Shown here: positions 24,987 to 34,371 of the stretch, in pieces
Position numbering within the stretch: the stretch's first letter is position 1
How the letters are laid out: each line of letters starts with the position of its first letter
Assembly (NCBI GenBank): GCA_947478755.1
Contig: CANJXH010000003.1
Span: forward strand, 1 to 57,908
DNA length: 57,908 nt
From: Betaproteobacteria bacterium
Lineage (GTDB): Bacteria; Pseudomonadota; Gammaproteobacteria; Burkholderiales; Rhodocyclaceae
Direction of reading: 5' to 3'
Notes under the pieces: model-generated
What the model saw: the letters and a program-made list of their open reading frames with translations, nothing else
What the model was told of the DNA's origin: nothing
Databases searched by the model: none
Program-made: the position numbers and the translations under genes

Positions 24987-25223
24987 GGGGATCGGAGGGA
25001 AAACAGGTGTGATGGATGGCCCCGACCATACCTGCACGAAAGTTTTGTCGTTTGATGTCGGTCAAGGACTTGGCACAACGCACAACCTCGGGGCGTATGG
25101 CCGGACTTCCTGCGCCGCAGGATCCGAATCACCGGCCGCCGCCAGCCAAAAAATGCGACACTGAGTGCATGAGTTGCGTGGCGTTGCCTCGCCACCGTTT
25201 CAAATACTTCCGGGGAGAAAAAA

Positions 25224-26156
25224 GTGAGCAAACTGGTAAAGGCAATGGCAGCGGTGTTGGCGGTGGTTCTGTGCGGTGCCGCGGCGGCCGCCGAGCCCGA
25301 CTTCAGCAAGGTTGTCATTACCGTCACGAAAGTGGCGGGCAATGTTTACATGTTGCAGGGCGAGGGCGGGAATATCGGCGTCTCGGTGGGTGAAGACGGC
25401 ATCGTGCTGGTCGATGACCAATACGCGCCGCTTGCCGACAAGATCAAGGCGGCGCTCAAGGGCATCAGCGACAAGCCGGTCCGCTTTGTGATCAACACCC
25501 ATCATCACATGGATCACACTGGCAGCAATGCCAACTTTCAACCCGGCGCACTCATCATCGCCCACGACAATGTGCGCAAGCGCCTTGAGACAGGCGGCCC
25601 GGTCGGTGATGGCGTCATGAAGATGGACATGACGGCAGCGGCAAAAGACGCCTTGCCCGTCGTCACCTTCGGCCGTGACATGACAGTACATCTGAATGGC
25701 GAGGACATCCGTGCCTTGCATTACCCGCACGGCCATACCGATGGCGATGCCATCGTCTTTTTCACCAAATCCGGCGTGGTGCATATGGGGGACGACTTTG
25801 TCACCTATGGCTTTCCGTTCATCGATCTGGCGGGCGGTGGCTCCATTGACGGCATGATTGCGGCGGTGGAGGACGTCATTGCCAAGCTGCCGCCGGAGGT
25901 CAAGGTAATCCCCGGTCATGGCGATATATCGACGGTCGGCGATCTGCAGAAATATCTGATCATGTTGAGGGGAACGCGAGCACAGGTCGAAAAGGGAATC
26001 AAGCGCGGGCAGACGCTCGACCAGATGAAGAAACAGAGCATCCTCGAACACTGGAAGAGCTATTCCGGCACCTTTGTCACGACCGATGGCTTTATCGAAG
26101 CGCTGTACAACGACCTGACCGGCAAGAAGATCACGGGAGAAGCAAAGCAGAATTGA
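25224..26156 (+). CDS. Periplasmic metallo-beta-lactamase-fold hydrolase
   Basis: 310 aa, GTG start after GGGGAGAAAA. Signal peptide of about 23 residues ('AVLAVVLCGAAAAAEP'). Metal ligands: 'NTHHHMDHTG' (HxHxDH at about residues 93-98), 'HGHTDGD', 'GDDF' and 'PGHGD', so the binuclear zinc site looks complete. Resembles the large group of MBL-fold hydrolases annotated as quinoprotein relay or Zn-dependent hydrolases; no beta-lactam role is implied. The sulfotransferase copy 3 begins 49 bp downstream. Confidence 0.88.
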   Translation: MSKLVKAMAAVLAVVLCGAAAAAEPDFSKVVITVTKVAGNVYMLQGEGGNIGVSVGEDGIVLVDDQYAPLADKIKAALKGISDKPVRFVINTHHHMDHTGSNANFQPGALIIAHDNVRKRLETGGPVGDGVMKMDMTAAAKDALPVVTFGRDMTVHLNGEDIRALHYPHGHTDGDAIVFFTKSGVVHMGDDFVTYGFPFIDLAGGGSIDGMIAAVEDVIAKLPPEVKVIPGHGDISTVGDLQKYLIMLRGTRAQVEKGIKRGQTLDQMKKQSILEHWKSYSGTFVTTDGFIEALYNDLTGKKITGEAKQN

Positions 26157-26204
26157 GTTTGAATGGCCTGAAAGGCATCGTCATTCATTGGAGGGGAGGC
26201 TTGA

Positions 26205-27266
26205 ATGCAACGTTTCGTGATCGGCACCGGCAGATGTGGCTCCACCCTGATCAGCAACATGCTGGCGATGCATCCGGATTGCCTGATGCTGTCCGAGTTC
26301 CTCGGCGCGATTGATCGTCCCAACCTGTTCATGCCCGGCGCCGTCACGGGGCAGCGTGTCGCCGAGATGCTGCACGAGAACCTGCCGGTGGGCGAATATG
26401 CCATCCATCGTGGTCGCATGGGCGATGAACTGCTGTATGAGTCTGACGACTACTCGACGATGGTGATCCCGGCGGTGATGATCGCGGCGCTGCCCATGCT
26501 GTCAAAGGATCCTGAACGGCTGTTCGGTGAGCTTGTTGCCTTTGTCCGCACGCAACCGACGCAGCCGCTGGCCCAGCACTACCTGCAGATCATCGAATGG
26601 CTGCGGGTGAAGCTGGGGCGGAAATTCTGGATCGAGCGCTCGGGCAATGCGATCGACTACATGCCCGAGTTGCTGGACTTCTACCCGAAGGCCAAATACC
26701 TGCACGTGCATCGCGACGGCATCGACACCGCGATGTCGATGCGCAACTTTTTCTACTTTCAGGTGCACGTATCATTCTTCTTCAATCCGCCGACACGCGC
26801 GGAACTGGAGTTGACCGAGATCGCCGGCAAACCGATCACCGCTGACGACCCGATCAGCCGGCGTATTGGCCCCGACTTGCCATCGCTGGAAAAGTTCGCC
26901 GAGTTCTGGAGCCATCAGGTCGAGATCGGATTCAGCGCCTTTGCCCACATGGACAAGTCGCAGCTTTGCCACATCCGCTTTGAAGACCTGATCGCCAGCC
27001 CGCGCGAGACGATGGCGCAGGTGGCCGATTTCTTCGAGATGCCCGATAGCCCGGGCTGGATCGACAAGGCCGCAGCGCTGATTCATCCGCCGGCGTCCAG
27101 CAATGCCGCTGAGAAGCTGTCCGCGGAGGAACTGGTTGCCGTGCAGCGCGCCTGCCGCAGCGGGCAGATCCTGCTGGGACGTGAGCACTCGTCGGGCATC
27201 ATCAAGTCAATCGAACTGATAAAGGAAGTGGCAGCCGAGCATAAGCGTTCCAGGCTTGCCGGTTAA
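26205..27266 (+). CDS. Sulfotransferase family protein, copy 3 (divergent)
   Basis: 353 aa, GGAGGGGAGG box before the ATG. It begins directly with the PAPS loop 'FVIGTGRCGSTLISNMLAMHPD' region and has 'YLHVHRDGIDTAMSM' as the 3' motif. It lacks the N-terminal 'TGLSDFG' domain seen in the other five copies, so it belongs to a separate branch. Downstream of the MBL-fold gene and convergent with the FAD oxidase gene with a 32-bp gap. Confidence 0.85.
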   Translation: MQRFVIGTGRCGSTLISNMLAMHPDCLMLSEFLGAIDRPNLFMPGAVTGQRVAEMLHENLPVGEYAIHRGRMGDELLYESDDYSTMVIPAVMIAALPMLSKDPERLFGELVAFVRTQPTQPLAQHYLQIIEWLRVKLGRKFWIERSGNAIDYMPELLDFYPKAKYLHVHRDGIDTAMSMRNFFYFQVHVSFFFNPPTRAELELTEIAGKPITADDPISRRIGPDLPSLEKFAEFWSHQVEIGFSAFAHMDKSQLCHIRFEDLIASPRETMAQVADFFEMPDSPGWIDKAAALIHPPASSNAAEKLSAEELVAVQRACRSGQILLGREHSSGIIKSIELIKEVAAEHKRSRLAG

Positions 27267-27298
27267 GGACGCGGGCCGGCCTGAGATCGGCAACAGGC

Positions 27299-28633
27299 TT
27301 ATCGAAACAGCTCCACGATGCGTTCTGCGGCACCGGCACCCGAAGCCGTTGCCTGATTGATGCCGGCATTGGGCATGAAGTCGCCGGCGAATTGCAGGCG
27401 TGACGGCGGGTTTGCCTTGAGCGAGCGCTGATAGTCCTCCATCAGCCGGTAGATGCCGACAGGCGCCGCCGGGGCAAACAGGGGCCAGCGCTGGACGAAG
27501 ACGTCTTCCATGTTGTCGTCAAGCGCGGGGTAGAAGGGCCGCATCCGCTCCAGCGCCAGCGCGATCAGGGCGTCGTCACTCATGTCGAAATGCTTTTTCG
27601 ACCAGTCCTGCTGGAAATAGGCAGACAGCGAGCCCTTGTTCGCCGGCGCGCGGCCGGGTGCCTTGTTGGTGTTGACGAAGACGGCGGCCATGTCCGGATA
27701 TTCGCATTCGGGATACATCAGCACCGTCTCCCTGTTCGCGGGGCGATTGCGCAATCCGAAGTGCACGGCAAGCATCGAGGTGTACTGGATTGCTTCGAAT
27801 AACTTTCGTTGCACGTCGGAGATGTCGGGTGCCATTTTCAGGGCAATGGGCGGTGGCAGTGCGCACACGCAGGCATCGAAAGCCTGTGATCCGCTGGGAA
27901 AGTTTGCGTCATTCGATTGCCAGTGCACTTTCACGCCGCTTTCGTCGTTCTCCATGCGGGTCACGGCATGCAAATAGCGCATGTCATGTGTCTTGGCGAG
28001 GGCAACCGGCAGGCTGCCGTTGCCCTCGCTCAGTGTGTACATCGGATACGCCATCTGTTTCAGCGTCCAGAAAAACTGCACGACGGAGTTGGCGCGGGCA
28101 TCCGCCATCCAGACCGTGCGCTGTACCGGGCTGCACAGATAATCGGCGGCCTCCTGTCCGAGCCGCCGCGCTGCATACTCGGTGACTGTTTCGATGTCGA
28201 GCGCTGCCAGACCAATGGCGTTTTCACTATCGAAGAGTTTGTGATTGCGCAGCAGATCAATCACCATTCTGCCCAGTTTCAGTTTCGTGCCCAGCGAAAG
28301 CAGATCGGTGCCGACCAGATCGCGCACCGGATGGGCGCTGTCGATGGTTCTGGCGACGCCGTGCTTGATGATGGAGGCGACCATCGGGCTGGTCTTGGCG
28401 AATTGTTCATTGAGGCCGCCTGCGGCCACCAGTTCATCAAGCAGCGGGCTGCCGCCCAGGAGGCCGATGGTGCCGAGGTCGACAACGTAGTCGCCGCGCC
28501 GGGTGGAATACATGCGCCCGCCGGGACGGTCGAGTGATTCGAAGACGACGACGTTGAACCCGGCACGCTTAAGGCGATGCGCGGCAGTCAGTCCGGCGAT
28601 GCCGGCGCCGACAACGGCAATGGATTTATTCAT
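27299..28633 (-). CDS. FAD-dependent amine-oxidase/protoporphyrinogen-oxidase-like oxidoreductase
   Basis: 444 aa from the ATG at 28633 (AGGAG upstream). N-terminal dinucleotide fold 'IAVVGAGIAGLTAAHRLKRAG', then 'FESLDRPGGRMYS' (GGR motif) and a C-terminal FAD motif 'LQFAGDFMPNAGINQATASG'. This is the flavin-containing amine oxidase / phytoene desaturase / protoporphyrinogen oxidase superfamily. Substrate not predictable. It is divergent from the HAD gene (95 bp) and convergent with sulfotransferase copy 3. Confidence 0.85.
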   Translation of the reverse strand: MNKSIAVVGAGIAGLTAAHRLKRAGFNVVVFESLDRPGGRMYSTRRGDYVVDLGTIGLLGGSPLLDELVAAGGLNEQFAKTSPMVASIIKHGVARTIDSAHPVRDLVGTDLLSLGTKLKLGRMVIDLLRNHKLFDSENAIGLAALDIETVTEYAARRLGQEAADYLCSPVQRTVWMADARANSVVQFFWTLKQMAYPMYTLSEGNGSLPVALAKTHDMRYLHAVTRMENDESGVKVHWQSNDANFPSGSQAFDACVCALPPPIALKMAPDISDVQRKLFEAIQYTSMLAVHFGLRNRPANRETVLMYPECEYPDMAAVFVNTNKAPGRAPANKGSLSAYFQQDWSKKHFDMSDDALIALALERMRPFYPALDDNMEDVFVQRWPLFAPAAPVGIYRLMEDYQRSLKANPPSRLQFAGDFMPNAGINQATASGAGAAERIVELFR

Positions 28634-28728
28634 CGGCTTACTCCTTTGTTTCCAGGACACAGGATACCGCGCTCAAGGACAGGTCTCCGCATTTACAATG
28701 AGCCAAATTCCCGGGCCTTTCGACTGCC

Positions 28729-29460
28729 ATGCCACAAGCCATATTTTTCGATCTTGACGAAACGCTGATCCGGCACAGTACGCCGATCATGGAGCAGTTG
28801 CAGAATGTCTGCCATCAACATCTGGCCGACCTTTCCGAGGTGCGCTGGAACGCCTTCCATCAGCATCTGATGACCAATGTCGGGCAGCTTTGGCGGGAGA
28901 TGGAAAGCTTTCAGGGGCGCTGCGAGGCGGAATTCATTTCGATCTTTCGTGGCGCGCTCAAGGAGGCCGGGGGGGATGCAGCGTTGGCCGAGACCATCAT
29001 CGAGGCCTTCCTCGCGTCGGTGGTCGATTCCACCGGGCCGACCAAGGGGGCGCACGACGTGCTCGATCATCTCGCCGAGGCCGGCATCGCTACCGGCATC
29101 ATCACCAATGGCTTCGCCTTCCTGCAAAAACGCAAGGTGGCAGCGCACGGGTTTGCTGATCGCGTGCGCTTTGTGCTGGCCAGTGAAGAGGCCGGTGCGC
29201 ACAAGCCGGACCCGCGGATATTCCAGCTGGCGCTGCAGAAAGTCGGGCTCGCCGCAGCCGACAGCTGGCATGTCGGCGATCATCGCGAAAATGATGTGGC
29301 GGGCGCCCTGGGTGCCGGGCTTGGTGCGGTGCTGTTTGCCCCCGAGCCGCCTTCGGTGGATGCGGTGCCCAACCAGGAATCACTGAACCCGGCGCACTTC
29401 AGGGTGATCACGTGCCTGACGGAAATACCGGATCTGATAGCGGGGCACTACAATCGCTGA
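28729..29460 (+). CDS. HAD-superfamily phosphatase
   Basis: 243 aa. Motif I 'FFDLDETLI' supplies the nucleophile Asp and acid/base Asp, motif II is 'GIITNGF', motif III Lys is in 'AHKPDPRIF', motif IV is 'GDHRENDVAGALGAG'. An alpha-helical cap lies between motifs I and II (residues 15-95). This resembles YjjG/NANP-type nucleotidase-phosphatases. Its target is unknown, but it is followed by GPFAW copy D on the same strand. Confidence 0.88.
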   Translation: MPQAIFFDLDETLIRHSTPIMEQLQNVCHQHLADLSEVRWNAFHQHLMTNVGQLWREMESFQGRCEAEFISIFRGALKEAGGDAALAETIIEAFLASVVDSTGPTKGAHDVLDHLAEAGIATGIITNGFAFLQKRKVAAHGFADRVRFVLASEEAGAHKPDPRIFQLALQKVGLAAADSWHVGDHRENDVAGALGAGLGAVLFAPEPPSVDAVPNQESLNPAHFRVITCLTEIPDLIAGHYNR

Positions 29461-29541
29461 CCGGATGGTGCTTGAACTGAAAGCGCTGGACTTGTTGCCA
29501 CCGGGAGCCTCATCACGAAAATGAAAACACAAGGAGGAAAC

Positions 29542-30240
29542 ATGAACGAAGCAATGACACGCAAGATCAATCTTTTGGGTGCCTGGTGCGGCATCTTTTA
29601 TCTGGTCATACTGTTTCTGGGCTGGTTTGCCATTGCGGGCTTTTTCCCGCTGCACCAGCCTTCGGCCGGTGCCGAGGAGATTGCGGCCGTCATCCGCGAC
29701 AACCAGACCCGCATCCGGATCGGCATGGTGCTGGTGATGTGGGGCGCGGCGATCTTCCTGCCCTTCACCGCGACGGTGGCTGATTATGTGTCACGCGTCG
29801 AGGGTCGCAACGGGCCGCTGACGCGCATCACCACCATGGCGGGCTACGGCAATGCGATGCTGACCTTCTATCCGCCGTTGTTCTGGCTGGTTGCCGCCTT
29901 TCGCCCCGACGAACGCTCGGCGGACATCACCTATCTGCTCAACGACATCGGCTGGCTGCAGTTCATCGGCGGCCTGTCGCTGGTGATGCCGATGATCCTG
30001 GTGGTCGGTTTCTGCATCCTCAACGACAAGAGCGCGCGGCCGGCCTTTCCCCGCTGGGCGGCGTTTGCCTGCTTCCTCGGCTTTGTGCTGATGCTACCGG
30101 ACCAGCTGCTGTTCTTCTTCAAGAGCGGCCCCTTCGCCTGGAACGGCATCATTGCATTCTGGGTGCCGGTACCGGTGTTCTGCCTGCTGTTCATCCTCTT
30201 CTTCTGGTTCCTGCGTCTCGACGCCTTGCGCAAGGACTGA
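29542..30240 (+). CDS. GPFAW-family six-TM membrane protein, copy D
   Basis: 232 aa from the ATG at 29542, which follows a perfect AAGGAGG box; the track start at 29521 has none. Motifs: 'GFFPLHQPS', 'RIRIGM', 'FRPDERSAD', 'LNDIGWL', 'RPAFPRWAAF', 'FFKSGPFAWNG'. Very close to copy F (41779) in the stretch 'DQ..FFFKSGPFAWNG'. Located after the HAD phosphatase and convergent with LLM copy 3. Confidence 0.8.
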   Translation: MNEAMTRKINLLGAWCGIFYLVILFLGWFAIAGFFPLHQPSAGAEEIAAVIRDNQTRIRIGMVLVMWGAAIFLPFTATVADYVSRVEGRNGPLTRITTMAGYGNAMLTFYPPLFWLVAAFRPDERSADITYLLNDIGWLQFIGGLSLVMPMILVVGFCILNDKSARPAFPRWAAFACFLGFVLMLPDQLLFFFKSGPFAWNGIIAFWVPVPVFCLLFILFFWFLRLDALRKD

Positions 30241-30269
30241 GTGCCGTGCCTGCCTGGATTGCTGGGGAA

Positions 30270-31166
30270 TCAGCGATTCAGGCGCGCCAGGCTGGCGAGG
30301 AGTTTTTCGTCAATGCAGGCAAAGCCGCGTTCGCCGACCGGGCGATCTGCCCTGATGGTCTGCAGGCAGACATGGTCGGCACCGGCCTCCCAGTGTTGCT
30401 CGATGCGCTGGATGATGGCAGCTTCGTCACCCCAGGCGATGGTGTCGTCGATCAACCGGTCTGATCCACCGTTCTCGAAATCGGCTGCAGTGAAACCCAT
30501 GCGCAGCCAGTTGTTCTGATAGGTCGATATTCCGATGTAGAAACGCAGCGCCTGGCGGGCCGCATCGCGTGCTCGATCCGGATCTGTTTCCAGCACGACC
30601 TTCTGTTCGACGCACAGCAGCTTGCCGGGGCCGAGTATCCCGCGCGCCATGGCGGTGTGAGCCGGAGACACGTTGTAGGGGTGGGCACCGTCGGCATCAT
30701 CGCGTGACAGGGCCAGCATCTTCGGTCCCAGCGCGGCGATGACAGTTCTGGGGGCAATGGCGGGAGCGGGGGCGAGGTAAGGGGAGGTCTTCATCGCGCC
30801 GAGGTAGCGGCGCATGGTCTCGACCGGTTTGCCGAAATCGTGGCCGCGCACGTCCGAGACGATGCGTGGATGGGATACGCCAAGGCCCAGAAGAAAGCGA
30901 CCACCGGATTGTTCGGCGAGCCCCAGCTGGCCTGCGTGCATCATCATCGGATCGCGCCCGTAGATGTTGGCAATGCCGGGGGCGACGATGAGCGCGCTGG
31001 TATTGGCAAGTAGCCAGGCGGATTGCGCAATCACGTCGCGACCAAGGGCCTCGGGCAGCCATATAGCCGAATAGCCCCATTGCTCGATGCGTCGCGCCAT
31101 GTTGGCGCCAGCGGCCGCAGTGAATTCGTCAAAGGCGTTCCAGACGCCCAGCTTGCCCAGTTTCAT
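30270..31166 (-). CDS. LLM class flavin-dependent oxidoreductase, copy 3 (MSMEG_4141/TIGR03620-like)
   Basis: 298 aa, GGAG box before the ATG. 'YSAIWLPEALGRDVIAQSAWLL', 'LIVAPGIANIYGRDPMMMHAG', 'GRFLLGLGVSHP' and 'VCLQTIRAD' fit the F420-type LLM subgroup first defined in mycobacteria. Whether this organism makes F420 is not visible in the window. Last gene of a minus-strand unit: GPFAW copy E, a 216-aa unknown protein, then this gene. Confidence 0.82.
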   Translation of the reverse strand: MKLGKLGVWNAFDEFTAAAGANMARRIEQWGYSAIWLPEALGRDVIAQSAWLLANTSALIVAPGIANIYGRDPMMMHAGQLGLAEQSGGRFLLGLGVSHPRIVSDVRGHDFGKPVETMRRYLGAMKTSPYLAPAPAIAPRTVIAALGPKMLALSRDDADGAHPYNVSPAHTAMARGILGPGKLLCVEQKVVLETDPDRARDAARQALRFYIGISTYQNNWLRMGFTAADFENGGSDRLIDDTIAWGDEAAIIQRIEQHWEAGADHVCLQTIRADRPVGERGFACIDEKLLASLARLNR

Positions 31167-31233
31167 GATTTTGCTCCACAGGAATTGCCAGCGTTGCTGG
31201 CGTAGGTGACGCTGCTCAAGCGATCGACAGTGC

Positions 31234-31884
31234 TCACCGTTGCTCGTGTGCGTCGGCTTCCTTGAAGGCCATCATCAGAAAACCGAGGAATGCCGCATTG
31301 CTGGGTGCCAGCAGCGGGTCGACCTTCGGCTTCATGTCGAGAACGGCATCGCGAAAGCGCCGATAGAAATCCCAGCTCGGCTTTGGTGAATATTCCAGAC
31401 CTTTCAACTCGAAATGCCGGATCACACCCTTGACGGTAGTCGGCTTGACGAAGACCTCGTCGTTGGGCCGATAGTAGTTGGGGATGACGGTCAGCAGCGA
31501 CCACTTGGCAAGCTTCCATTGCGCCAGCGTTGCCGTCATGGCATCAAAGCCCTGCTGTTGATTGCCGTGGAGGAACTCTTCCAGTCCGCTGGCGAGGATG
31601 TCCTTCTCCGAGTGGGCCATGGTGCGTACGACGTCGCGAAAGCGTGGCTTCTCGAAGAGTGAAATCAGCGACGATCGGGAGACCATTTTCACCATCGCCT
31701 CGCTGACTGTCTCCGGATCGCGGAAGCGGTTTTTGGCGAACTCGGCCTGTGCCATGTCGATCATCTTGCCCACACGGTGCTTCTTGCCGATTTCCTGCAT
31801 CTCGGGGTGGCTGAAGCCGCCGGGATAGCGTTGCATGAAGCGCGCTTCGGCAAGCTTGAGTTTGTTTTTGTTCGTGGTGGCCAT
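31234..31884 (-). CDS. Conserved-looking protein of unknown function
   Basis: 216 aa from the ATG at 31884; the track ORF extends wrongly into GPFAW copy E. Soluble, mostly helical, rich in Lys and aromatic residues, no signal peptide. 'ARFMQRYPGGFSHPEMQEIGKKHRVGKM' and 'WDFYRRFRDAVLDM' are the most distinctive stretches. The N-terminal half looks basic and could bind nucleic acid, but I recognise no domain. It starts 13 bp after GPFAW copy E and precedes LLM copy 3, so it is probably part of that operon. Confidence 0.65.
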   Translation of the reverse strand: MATTNKNKLKLAEARFMQRYPGGFSHPEMQEIGKKHRVGKMIDMAQAEFAKNRFRDPETVSEAMVKMVSRSSLISLFEKPRFRDVVRTMAHSEKDILASGLEEFLHGNQQQGFDAMTATLAQWKLAKWSLLTVIPNYYRPNDEVFVKPTTVKGVIRHFELKGLEYSPKPSWDFYRRFRDAVLDMKPKVDPLLAPSNAAFLGFLMMAFKEADAHEQR

Positions 31885-31897
31885 TGTGTTTGTGCGG

Positions 31898-32596
31898 CTA
31901 TTTTCCGGCACGCTGTGCGGCGTCACGGTCGATGGCCTGGTTGATGACGACCAGCATGACGATGTACCAGGCAAAGAACAGCGTGCCGGGAATCCAGAAA
32001 GCGAAAAGGCCGTTCCAGGCAAACGGACCATTCTTGAAGAATGGCATCAGGCAGGAAGGAAGGAACAGCAGTGCCGCCCACAGGTTGAAATAGGCCATCC
32101 AGCGCGGCAGCAGGTCTTGTGTCGGATTGCGCAGGATCGGAATTGCGGTGGCAAGGCACTGCACGAAGGCACCCGGCCATGCCAATACCGTGATGAACCA
32201 GCTGAAGTCGTTCATCAGCAAGGTGATGTCGGCCGGACGATCGGGACGGTAGGAGGTAATGATGAACAGCAGGCCCGGAAAAATGAACACCAGCACATTG
32301 ATCAGGCCGCCGAGCAGGACCAGTTGCGACATCACCGGCATCTCGGGGTCTTCCAGTCGGCGCACGAAGCCGGCAATCACCGGTACGGGCGCCAGCGCGA
32401 ACACGCCGCTGATCATGACGATCAGAGTGCCGATGCGGATGTTGGTGGTATTGGCCTGATAGATCGCCGCAATCTCGGCGGCCCCCAGCGAAGGCGACGG
32501 TGGCGGAAAGAAACCGGCGATGACAAGACCGACAAAGAACAGCAGGGCACCGGCAAGACCGGCCCACATCATGAGTTTGTTCGTCGCTGGATACAT
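31898..32596 (-). CDS. GPFAW-family six-TM membrane protein, copy E
   Basis: 232 aa from the ATG at 32596 (GGGGAG upstream). Motifs: 'GFFPPPSPS', 'IRIGT', 'YRPDRPAD', 'MNDFSWF', 'LLPRWMAYF', 'FFKNGPFAWNG'. First gene of the operon with the unknown 216-aa protein and LLM copy 3. Divergent from ychJ with a 150-bp gap holding its promoter. Confidence 0.8.
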   Translation of the reverse strand: MYPATNKLMMWAGLAGALLFFVGLVIAGFFPPPSPSLGAAEIAAIYQANTTNIRIGTLIVMISGVFALAPVPVIAGFVRRLEDPEMPVMSQLVLLGGLINVLVFIFPGLLFIITSYRPDRPADITLLMNDFSWFITVLAWPGAFVQCLATAIPILRNPTQDLLPRWMAYFNLWAALLFLPSCLMPFFKNGPFAWNGLFAFWIPGTLFFAWYIVMLVVINQAIDRDAAQRAGK

Positions 32597-32746
32597 CCTG
32601 ATCTCCCCTTTGTTTTTCGACACTGCGCGACGCAGAATTTTGCTGCGGCAAGTCTACGTGAAAGTCGGCGTCTGCGCCGCGCTGAGTGGCGCGTTTCGCG
32701 ATGGTCGGGACTTGTTAGACTGCCATCTTCTTCTGTCTCTTGCTCA

Positions 32747-33148
32747 ATGCTCATGGTTGACCAGGCTGCAAAATCCTGCCTCTGCGGAAATCCTGTCCCC
32801 TACGCCCACTGTTGCGGGCTCTGCCTTGATCAGGGCCACGCGGCACAAACGGCCGAGGCCTTGATGCGATCGCGTTACAGCGCCTATGCACTGGGCAGGG
32901 AGCCCTATCTGCTGGCCACGTGGCATGCTTCAATGCGCCCGGCAGAACTTCGCCTGAGTGACGACGTGGCGACCCGGTGGATTGGACTGGAGGTCAAGCG
33001 GCATGAGGTGCAGGATGACGGCCATGCCATTGTGGAGTTTTTGGCGCGATACAAGATCAATGGCCGGGCCCATCGACTGCATGAAACAAGCCGCTTCGTC
33101 CGCGAGGATGGGCGCTGGTTTTATGTCGATGGTGACATTGACGACTAG
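32747..33148 (+). CDS. ychJ: YchJ family protein (UPF0225, SEC-C motif)
   Basis: 133 aa from the ATG at 32747 (or Met-3). N-terminal zinc-binding SEC-C-like motif 'CLCGNPVPYAHCCG', then 'TAEALMRSRYSAYALG' and a NTF2-like core 'TRWIGLEVKRHEV', 'FLARYKINGRAHRLHETSRFVRE'. This is the standard YchJ arrangement. Function unknown although widely conserved. It ends 40 bp from the convergent sulfotransferase copy 4; the long track ORF (31835-33148) includes upstream non-coding frame. Confidence 0.88.
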   Translation: MLMVDQAAKSCLCGNPVPYAHCCGLCLDQGHAAQTAEALMRSRYSAYALGREPYLLATWHASMRPAELRLSDDVATRWIGLEVKRHEVQDDGHAIVEFLARYKINGRAHRLHETSRFVREDGRWFYVDGDIDD

Positions 33149-33188
33149 CGGTTTCTGCCTGGGTTAACGCTGCAGCTGGCGAGCACCC

Positions 33189-34352
33189 TCAAACCGCATT
33201 TTCGTACTGGCGCTTGTAGCGGTCGCCATAGCGCCCGATGGCCTTGTAGACGTCGCTACTCTTGAAGCCGCAGTCTTCGGTTTTGTATTGATGCAGGGCG
33301 TGGCCGCTGCGGGCGTCGGTTCGGGCGTGATGGGCCCAGGCTTCGCGTGCGGCATCGGTGACCGGAAAGCGGAAATGGCGGTAGATGTTTTCAGCAGTGC
33401 CGACCGGGTCGGCTTCCAGTTCGTTGATGTGCACGTCGCATACCTGGCCTGGCGGCAAGGTGCTCAGCACATCTTCCATTTTTGCCGTTGCCGGGCCCCA
33501 CAGCGACAGCTGGTCGCGGCCGTTCTGCGCTGAACTCAGGCCGGGTTCGCGCTCCTTGCGGATGGTATAGACCATGTTCGATACCGAAGACATGGCGGTG
33601 ACCGGGTCGCGGTGCGTATACACGAGGCACGCGTCGGGATAGGTCTCCAGCAATGTTCGCATCACGAAGGGATGCGTGGTCGGATCCTTCAACAGCCAGC
33701 GCCGCTTGTCGCCACCGGCGATGAGGCTGAGCATCCTGCGATGATAGGCGTAGGCGTAGCGGGCATCGGTGGCGGCCAGCCATTCCGAATACGCGCCGAA
33801 GGCCCCCATGCCGGCCAGCGGGGGTGACCAGAAAGTATGGTCAAAAATGAAGCGGCACTCATCCGGCTCACCGGCCCTGATCGGGTGCATGCCGATCAAT
33901 CCGGGGAACAGGCTGTAGAACTGTTCAAGACCCTGCACCGTCATCTGGTACAGAGAATTGGTTTCCCATGATTCGCGCGGTGGTCGTGGCATCGGCGTGT
34001 TGCACAACCAGGGCGTCAGCCATTGGCAATCGGGATCCTTGGCCAGCAGGCGATGCAGGGCGGTTGATCCGGTACGGGGCATGCCGAGGATGATGATCGG
34101 CTTCTCGACCACCGAGTCGGCGAATTGCGGATGTGCCTTGAAGGCCTGCTGTGCCATCAGTCGTGCCGAGAGCGTACCCACGGTTGCCGCGCTGGTCATC
34201 TGCTGTCCGAGCTGATTGAAGCGCTGGTCCTTGTCGCAGGTCGACAGGAAAAGCTTCAGTGCCTCGACGTAGTCGTCGCTGCCAAAATCATCAAGCCCTG
34301 TTGCCTTCGCTGCCTGATCGTGCAGGGCGTCGAACTGCGATAGAAGCGTCAT
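33189..34352 (-). CDS. Sulfotransferase family protein, copy 4
   Basis: 387 aa. N-terminal 'ATGLDDFGSDDYVEAL', PAPS loop 'ILGMPRTGSTALHRLL', 3' motif 'LVYTHRDPVTAMSS'. All parts intact. It is the last gene of a minus-strand run after the DapB-like gene (19-bp gap) and two APH-type kinases, so sulfation and phosphorylation enzymes are encoded together. Confidence 0.87.
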   Translation of the reverse strand: MTLLSQFDALHDQAAKATGLDDFGSDDYVEALKLFLSTCDKDQRFNQLGQQMTSAATVGTLSARLMAQQAFKAHPQFADSVVEKPIIILGMPRTGSTALHRLLAKDPDCQWLTPWLCNTPMPRPPRESWETNSLYQMTVQGLEQFYSLFPGLIGMHPIRAGEPDECRFIFDHTFWSPPLAGMGAFGAYSEWLAATDARYAYAYHRRMLSLIAGGDKRRWLLKDPTTHPFVMRTLLETYPDACLVYTHRDPVTAMSSVSNMVYTIRKEREPGLSSAQNGRDQLSLWGPATAKMEDVLSTLPPGQVCDVHINELEADPVGTAENIYRHFRFPVTDAAREAWAHHARTDARSGHALHQYKTEDCGFKSSDVYKAIGRYGDRYKRQYENAV

Positions 34353-34371
34353 GGTGCGTATCTCTCAGTAT

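Noticed and set aside
25178-25195. Short hairpin GTGGCG/CGCCAC upstream of the MBL-fold gene
   Set aside because: Six-base stem is within chance expectation for this GC content.
31835-33148. ORF of 437 aa ending in YchJ
   Set aside because: Only the last 133 residues match YchJ; the first 304 are antisense to the unknown protein and GPFAW copy E.
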